From positions 1-7,943 of the forward strand of contig DBQN01000050.1 of the NCBI GenBank assembly GCA_002305255.1: 7,943 nucleotides of DNA, read 5' to 3'. Below, in pieces: positions 1 to 5,773 of this stretch. The position numbers and the translations under genes were made by a program. How positions within the stretch are numbered: position 1 is the stretch's first letter; each line of letters starts with the position of its first letter. The DNA is from Firmicutes bacterium UBA1393. GTDB taxonomy: Bacteria; Bacillota; DTU025. The notes beneath the pieces were generated by a model. It saw nothing but the letters and a program-made list of their open reading frames with translations, was not told where the DNA came from and made no database searches.

Positions 1-335
1 GCGAAAGGCCCGACCTGTACGAACAAGCCAGTCCGGCGCGGCACGTTGCCGCAGCAGGCGAAGGAGGCGGCGACAGCGCGACGCCGGGCGTCAGCGCGCC
101 TTCGCTGTTGCTTATTCACGGAGACCGCGACAATATCGTCCCGTATGAGCAGGCCACGCTAATGCGCGATGCGGCCGAACGCGCCGGATTCCGTGTGGAG
201 CTGGTCACCATGGCCAACACAGGCCATGTGATAGTGCCCCTCGGGCCGGGCGCGCCGTCGCCGACTCCGGGAGAGGTGCGCGAGATGATCCTTGAGCACA
301 TGGAGAGGGAGCTGAAACCCCTGCCCGTCAGCTGA
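1..335 (+). CDS. Alpha/beta-hydrolase (esterase / BD-FAE-like), C-terminal part, 5' end outside window
   Basis: This is the tail of an alpha/beta-hydrolase-fold enzyme; the open frame runs from the first base of the window (first full codon at base 3) to TGA at 333-335, about 110 residues. The segment LLLIHGDRDNIVP is the strand-plus-loop that carries the acid of the catalytic triad in the BD-FAE / dienelactone hydrolase / prolyl oligopeptidase families. The following ANTGHVI carries the catalytic histidine. The nucleophilic serine would lie upstream, outside the window. An upstream ERPDLYEQASPARHV stretch matches the usual 'SP..YV' segment before the acid strand. A Gly/Ala/Ser-rich insert of about 16 residues precedes that strand, and a Pro-rich loop follows the histidine; both look like surface loops. 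A TTG at base 108 in the same frame is internal and not a real start. Its last 8 bases overlap the convergent hydrogenase-like gene. Substrate cannot be told from this fragment. Confidence 0.85.
   Translation, partial: ERPDLYEQASPARHVAAAGEGGGDSATPGVSAPSLLLIHGDRDNIVPYEQATLMRDAAERAGFRVELVTMANTGHVIVPLGPGAPSPTPGEVREMILEHMERELKPLPVS
328..335. other. Shared-stop palindrome TCAGCTGA of two convergent genes
   Basis: The plus-strand hydrolase ends with TGA at 333-335 and the minus-strand hydrogenase-like gene ends with TGA read from 330 to 328. Both stops are halves of the perfect 8-bp palindrome TCAGCTGA, so the genes overlap by 8 bp with no space for a separate terminator between them. Confidence 0.9.
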
Positions 336-1422
336 ACCTGCGGGTGAACATGTTCTCGCCATCGATCAGGCTTTCAACGGTATCGAAACCGAAGCGCTGC
401 AGGAGTTCTATGACATAGGGATTGTCGATGGGCGTGCCGGACACGGCGCGGGCGCCGTAATCGTTGGCGTACCTGGTGCCGTCCTCGACAGAGAGAATCC
501 GGCGCGGCCCGCCCACGCATCCGCCCGGGCAGCCCATGCCCTCGAGGAAGTTGGCGGTGATCGTTCCGCTCAGCACGTCGTTGAGCACCGCCTTGCACTC
601 GCGCATTCCATCGGCCTGCACAGCCCGGAGCGGGATTCGGCGATCTGGGCGGACCCTGTTCAGGGTGGCCTGCACGGCGCGGCTTACGCCTCCGACCCGT
701 GCATAGATGCGTCCGGCAGCCGAGGAGTGGTCGCGGAGATCATCGTCGCATCGCTCGGGCTTGATGTGCATCGCATCAAACAGTGCCTGGGCCTCCTCGA
801 AGGTCAGCACGTGGTCCACCGCGCCGGCGATATCGGCCTCCCGGGCTTCCGCCTTCTTCGCCATGCACGGTCCGATGAACACCGTGACAGCCGATGGGCA
901 CAGAGTTTTGATCCCGCGTCCGCACGCCACCATAGGCGATACCGAGGGCGGAATGTGCGGCACGAGCTGGGAGTAGAGCTTTCGGATCAGCGCGATCCAA
1001 AGCGGACAACAGCAGCTGGTGAGCAGGAAATCCTTCTCAGTGAGGATGTGGCGGTCGAATTCGAACGCTTCCTTCAGTGTGAGGATGTCGGCGAACAGGG
1101 CCACCTCTATCATGCCCGAGAAGCCAGTCCGCTTGAATGCATCGCGCAGCTTACCCGGGGTGACCGCCTGGCTGAATTGCCCCATGAACGCGGGTGCGAT
1201 CATGGCATAGACTGGGTTCGGCCCTACGCAGACGGCATCGATAACGCGTGCGACGTCGGAATCGGCAGGGCGATGTACGTCGTCGCAGTCCACCAGGGTA
1301 TGATCGGAGTCGCGCCGCTCCGGTGAGAACAGGCAGTCCAAATCGTGCAGGGTGGTCTCCGGCAGGCGCCGTCCGCCGGCGGAGGGGTTCAGGCGTTCGT
1401 AGATCTCTCGGAATGACTCCAT
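328..1422 (-). CDS. Short [FeFe]-hydrogenase-like protein (Fe_hyd_lg_C domain), no N-terminal ferredoxin motif
   Basis: The product (364 aa from ATG at 1422) matches the catalytic H-cluster domain of [FeFe]-hydrogenases, which interconvert protons and H2 or, in sensory groups, report on H2. All three H-cluster motifs are visible: L1 TSCCCPLW (residues 135-142), L2 GPCMAKKAE (185-193; C186 and K189) and L3 EGMGCPGGCVGG (294-305; C298 and C302). Aligned by eye to Clostridium CpI, the proton-path residues are also kept: E118, E121, C138 and S162. The N-terminal 70 residues contain only three scattered cysteines (30, 46, 65) and no CxxCxxC array, so the usual electron-relay FeS clusters seem missing. 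L1 has three cysteines where CpI has two. An upstream in-frame ATG (1518) would add 32 residues, but M33 (1422) is preferred because AGGAGG lies 13 bp before it and the added stretch is unlike the family. It is divergent from the exported rhodanese gene. No HydE/F/G maturase is in the window. Role as enzyme or sensor is open. Confidence 0.88.
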   Translation of the reverse strand: MESFREIYERLNPSAGGRRLPETTLHDLDCLFSPERRDSDHTLVDCDDVHRPADSDVARVIDAVCVGPNPVYAMIAPAFMGQFSQAVTPGKLRDAFKRTGFSGMIEVALFADILTLKEAFEFDRHILTEKDFLLTSCCCPLWIALIRKLYSQLVPHIPPSVSPMVACGRGIKTLCPSAVTVFIGPCMAKKAEAREADIAGAVDHVLTFEEAQALFDAMHIKPERCDDDLRDHSSAAGRIYARVGGVSRAVQATLNRVRPDRRIPLRAVQADGMRECKAVLNDVLSGTITANFLEGMGCPGGCVGGPRRILSVEDGTRYANDYGARAVSGTPIDNPYVIELLQRFGFDTVESLIDGENMFTRRFS

Positions 1423-1519
1423 GAGCTGATGCGCGCCTCCTATCGTAGCCTGCCCTGCGTGTGCCGGGCCATTCACAATCGCAGACCGACGGTAACCACT
1501 ACACAGGAGTAGCGCCAAC

Positions 1520-1541
1520 GGTCGACTTCAGGTCGACCTCA
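1520..1541. repeat. 11-bp tandem direct repeat (two GGTCGAC units), possible operator
   Basis: GGTCGACTTCA (1520-1530) is followed directly by GGTCGACCTCA (1531-1541), with 10 of 11 bases identical. Each copy contains the palindrome GTCGAC, and the two centres are 11 bp apart, close to one helical turn. The repeat sits in the 188-bp region between the divergent hydrogenase-like and rhodanese genes and 15 bp upstream of a possible -35 box. That placing suits binding of a dimeric regulator, but no regulator is known here. Confidence 0.45.
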
Positions 1542-1555
1542 AAGCAGTGCACACG

Positions 1556-1581
1556 TTGACGCCCCGACTGTAGTCTATACC
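1556..1581 (+). promoter_or_regulatory. Weak candidate promoter for the rhodanese gene
   Basis: TTGACG (1556-1561) resembles a sigma-70/sigma-A -35 box and TATACC (1576-1581) a -10 box. The spacer is only 14 bp instead of about 17, so this is a weak call. It lies 30 bp before the rhodanese start. That start is served by a strong GAGGAGG ribosome binding site at 1596-1602, 8 bp before the ATG. Confidence 0.25.
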
Positions 1582-1610
1582 AACCACTGAACGTCGAGGA
1601 GGAACAACAC

Positions 1611-2063
1611 ATGAGCCGATTCATTCTCGTCCTGCTGGCAGCAGTCGTGATGGCTGCACTGGCTGCAATCCCCACATTCGCGGCGCCGGTCGATCCGGCC
1701 GTCCTAGACGCCGTGCGCAACTTCACGCATAACCTTCCCGCCGACTGGTTCCAGATGAAGCCGGACGTGCTCCGCACCAAGCAGAATCTGGGCGAACAGA
1801 TCTTCGTTCTCGACGTGCGCCGTCGCGATGAGTTCGCGGCAGGGCATCTTGAGGGCGCGGTGAACATCCCTGTTCACGAGATCGCTGACCATCTTGATCT
1901 GCTTCCTGAGGATCCTTCCACCGTGATACTGGTGTACTGCCGCAGTGGCGTACGCTCGACTTTCGCGACGTCGGCCCTGCTGGTTATGGGTTATGAGACT
2001 GTCTACAACATGCCCGGCGGCTATCTAGCCTGGGTTGAGGCGGGATACCCCGTGGTTAGGTAG
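1611..2063 (+). CDS. Exported single-domain rhodanese-like protein
   Basis: This 150-residue protein has a Sec signal peptide: a short basic start (MSR), a hydrophobic core at about residues 4-20, and a likely cleavage near TFA-A (residues 22-25). No lipobox cysteine is present, so it should be released to or beyond the cell surface. A linker (about 26-60) leads to one rhodanese domain (about 61-150) with the typical LDVRRRDEFAAGHLEGAVNIP segment split around residues 67-87. The active-site loop is CRSGVRS with Cys110 as the sulfur acceptor, followed by MGYETVYNMPGGYLAW. Rhodaneses carry sulfane sulfur as a cysteine persulfide and pass it to thiol acceptors; the natural donor and acceptor here are unknown. 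The GAGGAGG site 8 bp upstream fixes the start. It is monocistronic by layout: divergent from the hydrogenase-like gene and followed by a hairpin. A link to sulfur or redox chemistry of the hydrogenase-like protein is only a guess from position. Confidence 0.92.
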   Translation: MSRFILVLLAAVVMAALAAIPTFAAPVDPAVLDAVRNFTHNLPADWFQMKPDVLRTKQNLGEQIFVLDVRRRDEFAAGHLEGAVNIPVHEIADHLDLLPEDPSTVILVYCRSGVRSTFATSALLVMGYETVYNMPGGYLAWVEAGYPVVR

Positions 2064-2095
2064 GGTCATCGGTATCAATAGGTACGCATGCAGTC

Positions 2096-2131
2096 AGCCC
2101 CCGGTCTCGCGATGACGCGCGGTCGGGGGCT
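2096..2131 (+). terminator. Terminator-like hairpin after the rhodanese gene
   Basis: AGCCCCCG (2096-2103) pairs with CGGGGGCT (2124-2131). The stem continues through two G-U wobbles and a C-G pair, and after one mismatch CGCG (2108-2111) pairs with CGCG (2116-2119) around the loop ATGA. It begins 33 bp after the stop codon. The downstream sequence is ACCCTCTCGT with no T-run, so it may act as a rho-independent terminator of the T-poor kind or as a 3' stabiliser. Confidence 0.6.
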
Positions 2132-2373
2132 ACCCTCTCGTACACGCCAGGAGTCCCCATCCATCGGCCCAGTCTAAGAAATAGGAATAAGCCTGTATGA
2201 GATACCGGTCTCTTCCATAATTATGGGGATTATCGGAACTTCACGATACCGCAGGCAAGGGCATACAGCTCCATAGAGCGAATAATGTCACTTCAGGAGT
2301 CACGCGCCATCATCAGAGATGGGACTTGACGGGAGCCATGGTGGTCGGGCCGGCTCAGTTGTGAAGGGGTGGT
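2132..2373. other. Non-coding region upstream of the ABC importer operon
   Basis: I see no credible gene in these 242 bp on either strand. The region holds a perfect 12-bp palindrome (2215-2226), an imperfect palindrome centred on ACCGGT (about 2199-2212), and two copies of GATACCG (2201-2207 and 2245-2251) 44 bp apart. TTGACG at 2326-2331 has no matching -10. No convincing sigma-A promoter could be placed, though CATAAT (2216-2221), inside the palindrome, is one base from a consensus -10. The operon start codon at 2374 is preceded by AAGGGG (2364-2369). Confidence 0.55.
2215..2226. promoter_or_regulatory. Perfect palindrome CCATAATTATGG, possible operator
   Basis: This 12-bp perfect inverted repeat lies 148 bp upstream of the importer operon in AT-richer DNA than its surroundings. 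It overlaps a CATAAT that could be a -10 box. Size and symmetry fit an operator half-site pair for a dimeric repressor, but the sequence does not match a consensus I recognise. Confidence 0.35.
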
Positions 2374-3288
2374 ATGGCGGTGCCGATAGCAAGTACGAGG
2401 CGTGTGAGCAGAACCCGGCGTGAAGTCCTTCATTTCCTTCAAGGGATCGCGTATCTATCTCCCGTTATCGTGTTGTTCACGGTGTTCATCTTCTACCCAT
2501 TGGTGCGCAGCATAGTACTGAGTACCTTCAAGACTGACTTGCTCGGGCGCCCCTACCAGTTTGCCGGTGCGGCTCAGTACAGGCAGATCTTCAAGCAGGG
2601 TTTTGGCGAGAGCCTTGTGATTACCCTGAAGTATGCGCTGATGACAGTGGTGCCTGAAGTGGCTCTGTCGTTGGCCCTGGCAGTGATGGCCAGTTGGAGC
2701 CTGCGCGGGATCAGGCTCTTCAGGCTGCTGTTCTCTTCACCAATAGGGATCGCCGTGGCCAGCAGTTCAGTGATATTCAAGATGCTTTACAGCCCTAACG
2801 CCGGCGTGTTCAACTACCTTCTGCGGCTCGTAGGAGCCGATGGCATCAACTGGCTCACTGATCCGAAGTGGGCGCTGATGTCGGTGGCCATCGTTACCCT
2901 CTGGCGCCAGCTGGGGTATGACACGCTGCACCTGCTTAGCGGAATACAGAGCATACCCCATGAGATACACGAGAGTGCGAGGCTCGACGGGGCCGGCCCT
3001 TGGGCGATGTTCTGGAAGATCACGCTGCCCATGCTCTCGCCGGTGCTCATGTTCATCACGATCACGTCGACCATCGCCGCCCTGCAGTCGTTTGGCCCCA
3101 TCAACATCCTCACCGAAGGCGGCCCTGCCGGCGCCACGAGGGTAGTAGTGTATTCACTTTACCGGGAGGCCTTCTTCAACTACAACTTCGGCCTGGCAAG
3201 TGCGCAGGCGATAGTGTTGTTCCTGATCGTACTTGTTCTGACGCTCCTGCAGTTCAGACGGTTTGAAAGGAGTGTCTTCTATCAATGA
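2374..3288 (+). CDS. CUT1-family ABC importer permease, UgpA/MalF-like
   Basis: This 304-residue inner-membrane protein is one half of the membrane channel of a carbohydrate-uptake ABC importer. About six hydrophobic helices can be seen (roughly 25-49, 80-106, 117-138, 166-183, 219-240 and 274-294) after a basic cytoplasmic N-terminus. The EAA loop, which docks the ATPase, is ESARLDGAGPWAMFWKITLP (200-219). The C-terminal end, SLYREAFFNYNFGLASAQAI then VVQF-like LLQFRRFERSVFYQ, closely resembles E. coli UgpA. This points to the glycerol-3-phosphate / glycerophosphodiester branch over maltose-type permeases. The start ATG has AAGGGG just upstream. It is the first gene of the operon and overlaps the second permease by ATGA. 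No ATPase gene is nearby, so a shared MsmK/UgpC-type ATPase elsewhere is likely. Substrate is inferred from similarity only. Confidence 0.9.
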   Translation: MAVPIASTRRVSRTRREVLHFLQGIAYLSPVIVLFTVFIFYPLVRSIVLSTFKTDLLGRPYQFAGAAQYRQIFKQGFGESLVITLKYALMTVVPEVALSLALAVMASWSLRGIRLFRLLFSSPIGIAVASSSVIFKMLYSPNAGVFNYLLRLVGADGINWLTDPKWALMSVAIVTLWRQLGYDTLHLLSGIQSIPHEIHESARLDGAGPWAMFWKITLPMLSPVLMFITITSTIAALQSFGPINILTEGGPAGATRVVVYSLYREAFFNYNFGLASAQAIVLFLIVLVLTLLQFRRFERSVFYQ

Positions 3289-4124
3289 GTCTCACCTGGA
3301 CCGCAAAGAAGCGACTCAACACGGCTCTGAGATACGCTCTGCTCACTGTGGCGGCGGTGGCTATCGCGTTCCCCATATACTACGCAGTTGTAACGAGCCT
3401 CTTCACCGCGCCCGAAACCCTCATGTACCCGCCCAAGTTCTTCACGACACGCCCCTACTGGGCGAGCTACAAGGAGGCACTCAGGCGGGCACCGGTGTTC
3501 CTGTTCATCCGCAACAGCTTTCTGGTGTCGGTGGGCGTCACGGTCGGGCAGTTGATCACGTCGAGCCTGGCGGCGTACGCCTTCACATTCCTGAGGTTCA
3601 GAGGGCGCGATACGCTGTTCTTTGTCATCTTGTCCACCATGATGATCCCGTGGGAAGTCACCCTGGTGCCCAACTACATGCTCATCAACAAGCTGGGCTG
3701 GGTAGATACATTCCAGGGTCTGATAGTGCCCTTCCTGGCCGACGCCTTCGGCATATTCTTGCTGCGTCAGTGGTTTCTCACCATCCCTACCGATCTGAGG
3801 GATGCGGCCAGCATCGATGGATGCGGCGACCTGGGGTTTCTTGGACGGGTGGTCATCCCACTGGCCCGCCCTGCCCTCGGCACGTTGGCTGTGCGCAGAT
3901 TTCTCACTGTTTACAACCAGTACCTGTGGCCGTTGCTGATCACCAACTCCAATACCCGGCGAACAGTTCAGATCGGCCTTGCGATGCTCCAATGGGATGA
4001 ATCAGTGGCCTGGAACAGCACAATGGCTGGCGTTGTTATGGCTTTCATCCCGACCACTATCGTGCTGATCATCGGCTATCGACAGCTAGTTCAGGGACTC
4101 ACGGCAGGCGCCATCAAAGGCTAG
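3285..4124 (+). CDS. CUT1-family ABC importer permease, UgpE/MalG-like
   Basis: This 279-residue protein is the second membrane subunit of the importer. It starts at the ATG of the ATGA overlap with the first permease, with AAGGAG (3267-3272) 12 bp upstream, so the two are probably translationally coupled. Hydrophobic helices lie at about 17-39, 81-103, 109-125, 144-162, 199-217 and 245-265. The EAA loop is DAASIDGCGDLGFLGRVVIP (173-192), with Cys at a place that is usually Ala. Motifs typical of UgpE are clear: NQYLWPLLI (211-219) and WNSTMAGVVMAFIP (243-256), ending QLVQGLTAGAIKG. An oddity is the pair R204-R205 inside the fifth predicted helix, where the family normally has hydrophobic residues. 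Function as a transporter half is secure; the ligand is not. Confidence 0.9.
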   Translation: MSLTWTAKKRLNTALRYALLTVAAVAIAFPIYYAVVTSLFTAPETLMYPPKFFTTRPYWASYKEALRRAPVFLFIRNSFLVSVGVTVGQLITSSLAAYAFTFLRFRGRDTLFFVILSTMMIPWEVTLVPNYMLINKLGWVDTFQGLIVPFLADAFGIFLLRQWFLTIPTDLRDAASIDGCGDLGFLGRVVIPLARPALGTLAVRRFLTVYNQYLWPLLITNSNTRRTVQIGLAMLQWDESVAWNSTMAGVVMAFIPTTIVLIIGYRQLVQGLTAGAIKG

Positions 4125-4174
4125 CATTACTGAACCGCAAGGAGGGATGCTGAACTCAGTAAGCCTCCGAAAAG

Positions 4175-4199
4175 GCCTGGCCAGGCAGGTTCACCTGGC
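4175..4199 (+). promoter_or_regulatory. Competing hairpins between second permease and binding-protein gene
   Basis: The perfect palindrome GCCTGGCCAGGC (4175-4186) overlaps a second inverted repeat, GCCAGG (4180-4185) with CCTGGC (4194-4199) around an 8-base loop. Only one can form at a time. It lies in the 137-bp gap before the binding-protein gene. Such intergenic RNA structures in importer operons often help give the binding protein a different level from the permeases. A weak promoter further on (TTGCGC 4210-4215) cannot be excluded. Confidence 0.35.
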
Positions 4200-4261
4200 A
4201 TGACGTTTATTGCGCTCGATTCCGTAGCTCGTCAAATACGACAGAAGGAAGGGGTAACACA

Positions 4262-5599
4262 ATGTCGAGGAGGACTGTAGTGCTCATACTCGTTGCGGCC
4301 CTTTTGATGTCACCGCTGGCGATCAGCATGGCGGCACCGAAGGTAAAGGTGACGTTCTGGTATTCTCTCAGCGGGAAGATTGCGGAATCAATACGCGAGA
4401 TGGTGGAAGAGTTCAACAGAACGCACGATACCGTAGAGGTGGAAGGGATCTATCAGGGTGCCTATGACGACTCCATGAACAAGCTCCGCACTCTGATCCT
4501 GACCAATGCCCCCATGAAGACTAGGCCTCACATCGTGCAGATCTACGACATCGGCACGAAGTTCATGATCGACACCAAAGCCACAGTGCCGGTTCAGAAG
4601 TACATCGACCGCGACAAGCTTGACGTGAACTCCTTCGAGCCCGGGATTCTGGCGTACTACACCATCAATGACCAGCTCTACTCGATGCCGTTCAACATCT
4701 CCACGCCTCTGCTGTACATAAACAAAGACATGTTCCGTAAGGCCGGCCTCGATCCCGACAAGCCGCCTCGAACCTTCGATGAGTTCGCGGAGTGTGCCCG
4801 TAAGCTGACTATCCTCGACAAGTCGGGCAAGCCAGTCCAGTACGGTGCCTCGATTGCCATCTACGGCTGGTTCTTCGAACAGTTCTGCGCCACCTCCAAC
4901 ATACTGTTCGCCAACAACGGCAACGGTCGCGACAGCGTGGCCACTGCCTCCACGTTCGCAACGCCGGAGGGCGCCGCCATCTTAGACTGGTGGAACAGCA
5001 TGGTGAAGGAGGGCATAGCGCTTAACCTGGGCAAGGGCACAGCCAACACCCAGAAGGCCTTCATCTCAGGACAGGTGGCCATGACACTGGACTCCACGGC
5101 AGTGCTTAACACGATTCTCACCGGTGTCGACGGCAAGTTCGAGGTGGGCACGGGTTACCTGCCTCGGCCCGCGAACGCCAAGGGCGGCGTGGTCCCGGGC
5201 GGCGGGACGCTGTGGCTGATGGGCGGGCATCCTGCCGAGGAAGAGGCCGCTGCGTGGGAGTTCATCAAGTGGGCATCTGAACCCAAGCAGCAGGCGTGGT
5301 GGCATATGAATACCGGATACTTCCCGGTGACCAAGCTCGCCTACAACCTCCCTGAGCTGCAGGAGCATCACAAGCAGTACCCGCAGTTCGCCACCGCCGT
5401 GCAGCAACTGCGCGATACCCCGCGCAATCGCGCGACCCAGGGAGCGCTGCTGGGCGTGTTTTCGCAGGCCCGTCAGACTATAGAAGACTCCATTGAGCAG
5501 GTGTTGCTGGGCAAGGCCAAGTCGCTGGATGCCCTGAAGGCCGCTGCAGTGGAGATAGATGCGGCGATTGCGAGGTACAACGAGTCAGTCGGCAAATAG
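4262..5599 (+). CDS. ABC importer extracellular substrate-binding protein, UgpB-like
   Basis: This 445-residue protein binds the ligand outside the membrane and hands it to the two permeases encoded just upstream. It starts with a Sec signal peptide (residues 1 to about 24, ending near SMAA) and has no lipobox cysteine, so it would be soluble or held by its partners. It belongs to the cluster-B, family-1 binding proteins. VTFWYSLSGKIAESI, FNISTPLLYINKDMF, AGLDPDKPPRTFDEF and HMNTGYFPVTKLAYNL align well with E. coli UgpB. Of the seven residues I recall contacting glycerol-3-phosphate in UgpB (Y42, E66, S121, S247, G306, Y314 region, R374), the equivalents Y68, S147, S278, G313-315 and Y353 are kept. 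E66 is replaced by D96 and R374 by L396. Loss of the arginine, if the alignment holds, would argue for a ligand other than plain glycerol-3-phosphate. AGGAAGGGG (4246-4254), 7 bp before the ATG, is a strong ribosome binding site. The gene comes last in the operon, before a strong hairpin. Confidence 0.9.
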   Translation: MSRRTVVLILVAALLMSPLAISMAAPKVKVTFWYSLSGKIAESIREMVEEFNRTHDTVEVEGIYQGAYDDSMNKLRTLILTNAPMKTRPHIVQIYDIGTKFMIDTKATVPVQKYIDRDKLDVNSFEPGILAYYTINDQLYSMPFNISTPLLYINKDMFRKAGLDPDKPPRTFDEFAECARKLTILDKSGKPVQYGASIAIYGWFFEQFCATSNILFANNGNGRDSVATASTFATPEGAAILDWWNSMVKEGIALNLGKGTANTQKAFISGQVAMTLDSTAVLNTILTGVDGKFEVGTGYLPRPANAKGGVVPGGGTLWLMGGHPAEEEAAAWEFIKWASEPKQQAWWHMNTGYFPVTKLAYNLPELQEHHKQYPQFATAVQQLRDTPRNRATQGALLGVFSQARQTIEDSIEQVLLGKAKSLDALKAAAVEIDAAIARYNESVGK

Positions 5600-5623
5600 C
5601 AGGTTGACTGAACACCGGACACA

Positions 5624-5664
5624 GAGCGGCACGGACAGGTCGGCAAGATCTGTCCGTGCCGCTC
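5624..5664 (+). terminator. Perfect 15-bp hairpin ending the importer operon
   Basis: GAGCGGCACGGACAG (5624-5638) pairs without mismatch with CTGTCCGTGCCGCTC (5650-5664), leaving an 11-base loop. It starts 25 bp after the binding-protein stop. There is no T-run after it; instead a 7-bp tandem repeat follows at once. Position and stability make it the likely end of the importer transcript, or a 3' stability element. Confidence 0.7.
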
Positions 5665-5685
5665 ATTCACGATTCACGATTCGCG
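5665..5685. repeat. Three-copy 7-bp tandem repeat (ATTCACG)
   Basis: ATTCACG (5665-5671), ATTCACG (5672-5678) and ATTCGCG (5679-5685) follow one another with a single mismatch. The array abuts the terminator hairpin and lies 142 bp upstream of the serine hydrolase start. It could be a slippage-prone microsatellite or a set of protein sites. Confidence 0.75.
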
Positions 5686-5693
5686 GTTGAATG

Positions 5694-5699
5694 TTGACA
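5694..5699 (+). promoter_or_regulatory. Candidate -35 box TTGACA for the serine hydrolase gene
   Basis: A perfect sigma-A -35 hexamer lies 129 bp before the preferred start codon. At 16-19 bp spacing the downstream sequence (GCGAAATC) has no good -10, so the call is weak. Confidence 0.25.
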
Positions 5700-5773
5700 G
5701 ACGTCCGGCTTCAGAAGCGAAATCGAAGGAATGCCAGGAAACACGGAGAACTGAGAATTGTTAGCGGCGGCCC

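Noticed and set aside
727..1326. 199-residue plus-strand open frame
   Set aside because: It lies antisense within the hydrogenase-like gene, which has clear conserved motifs; the antisense frame is a by-product of GC-rich codon use.
1423..1518. N-terminal 32-residue extension of the hydrogenase-like protein
   Set aside because: The added residues have no family likeness, and AGGAGG precedes the internal ATG at 1422, although its 13-bp spacing is longer than ideal.
2326..2354. TTGACG as -35 of an importer promoter
   Set aside because: No -10-like hexamer lies 15-19 bp downstream; the region is GC-rich (GCCGGC).
3263..4000. 245-residue plus-strand open frame and a 236-residue minus-strand frame over the second permease
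   Set aside because: Both overlap the well-supported UgpE-like permease in other frames and show low-complexity His/Gly/Arg composition without family motifs.
4147..4203. Possible 18-codon leader peptide gene with AAGGAGGG in front of ATG
   Set aside because: The ribosome binding site touches the ATG, leaving no spacer, and the peptide (MLNSVSLRKGLARQVHLA) has no recognisable feature.
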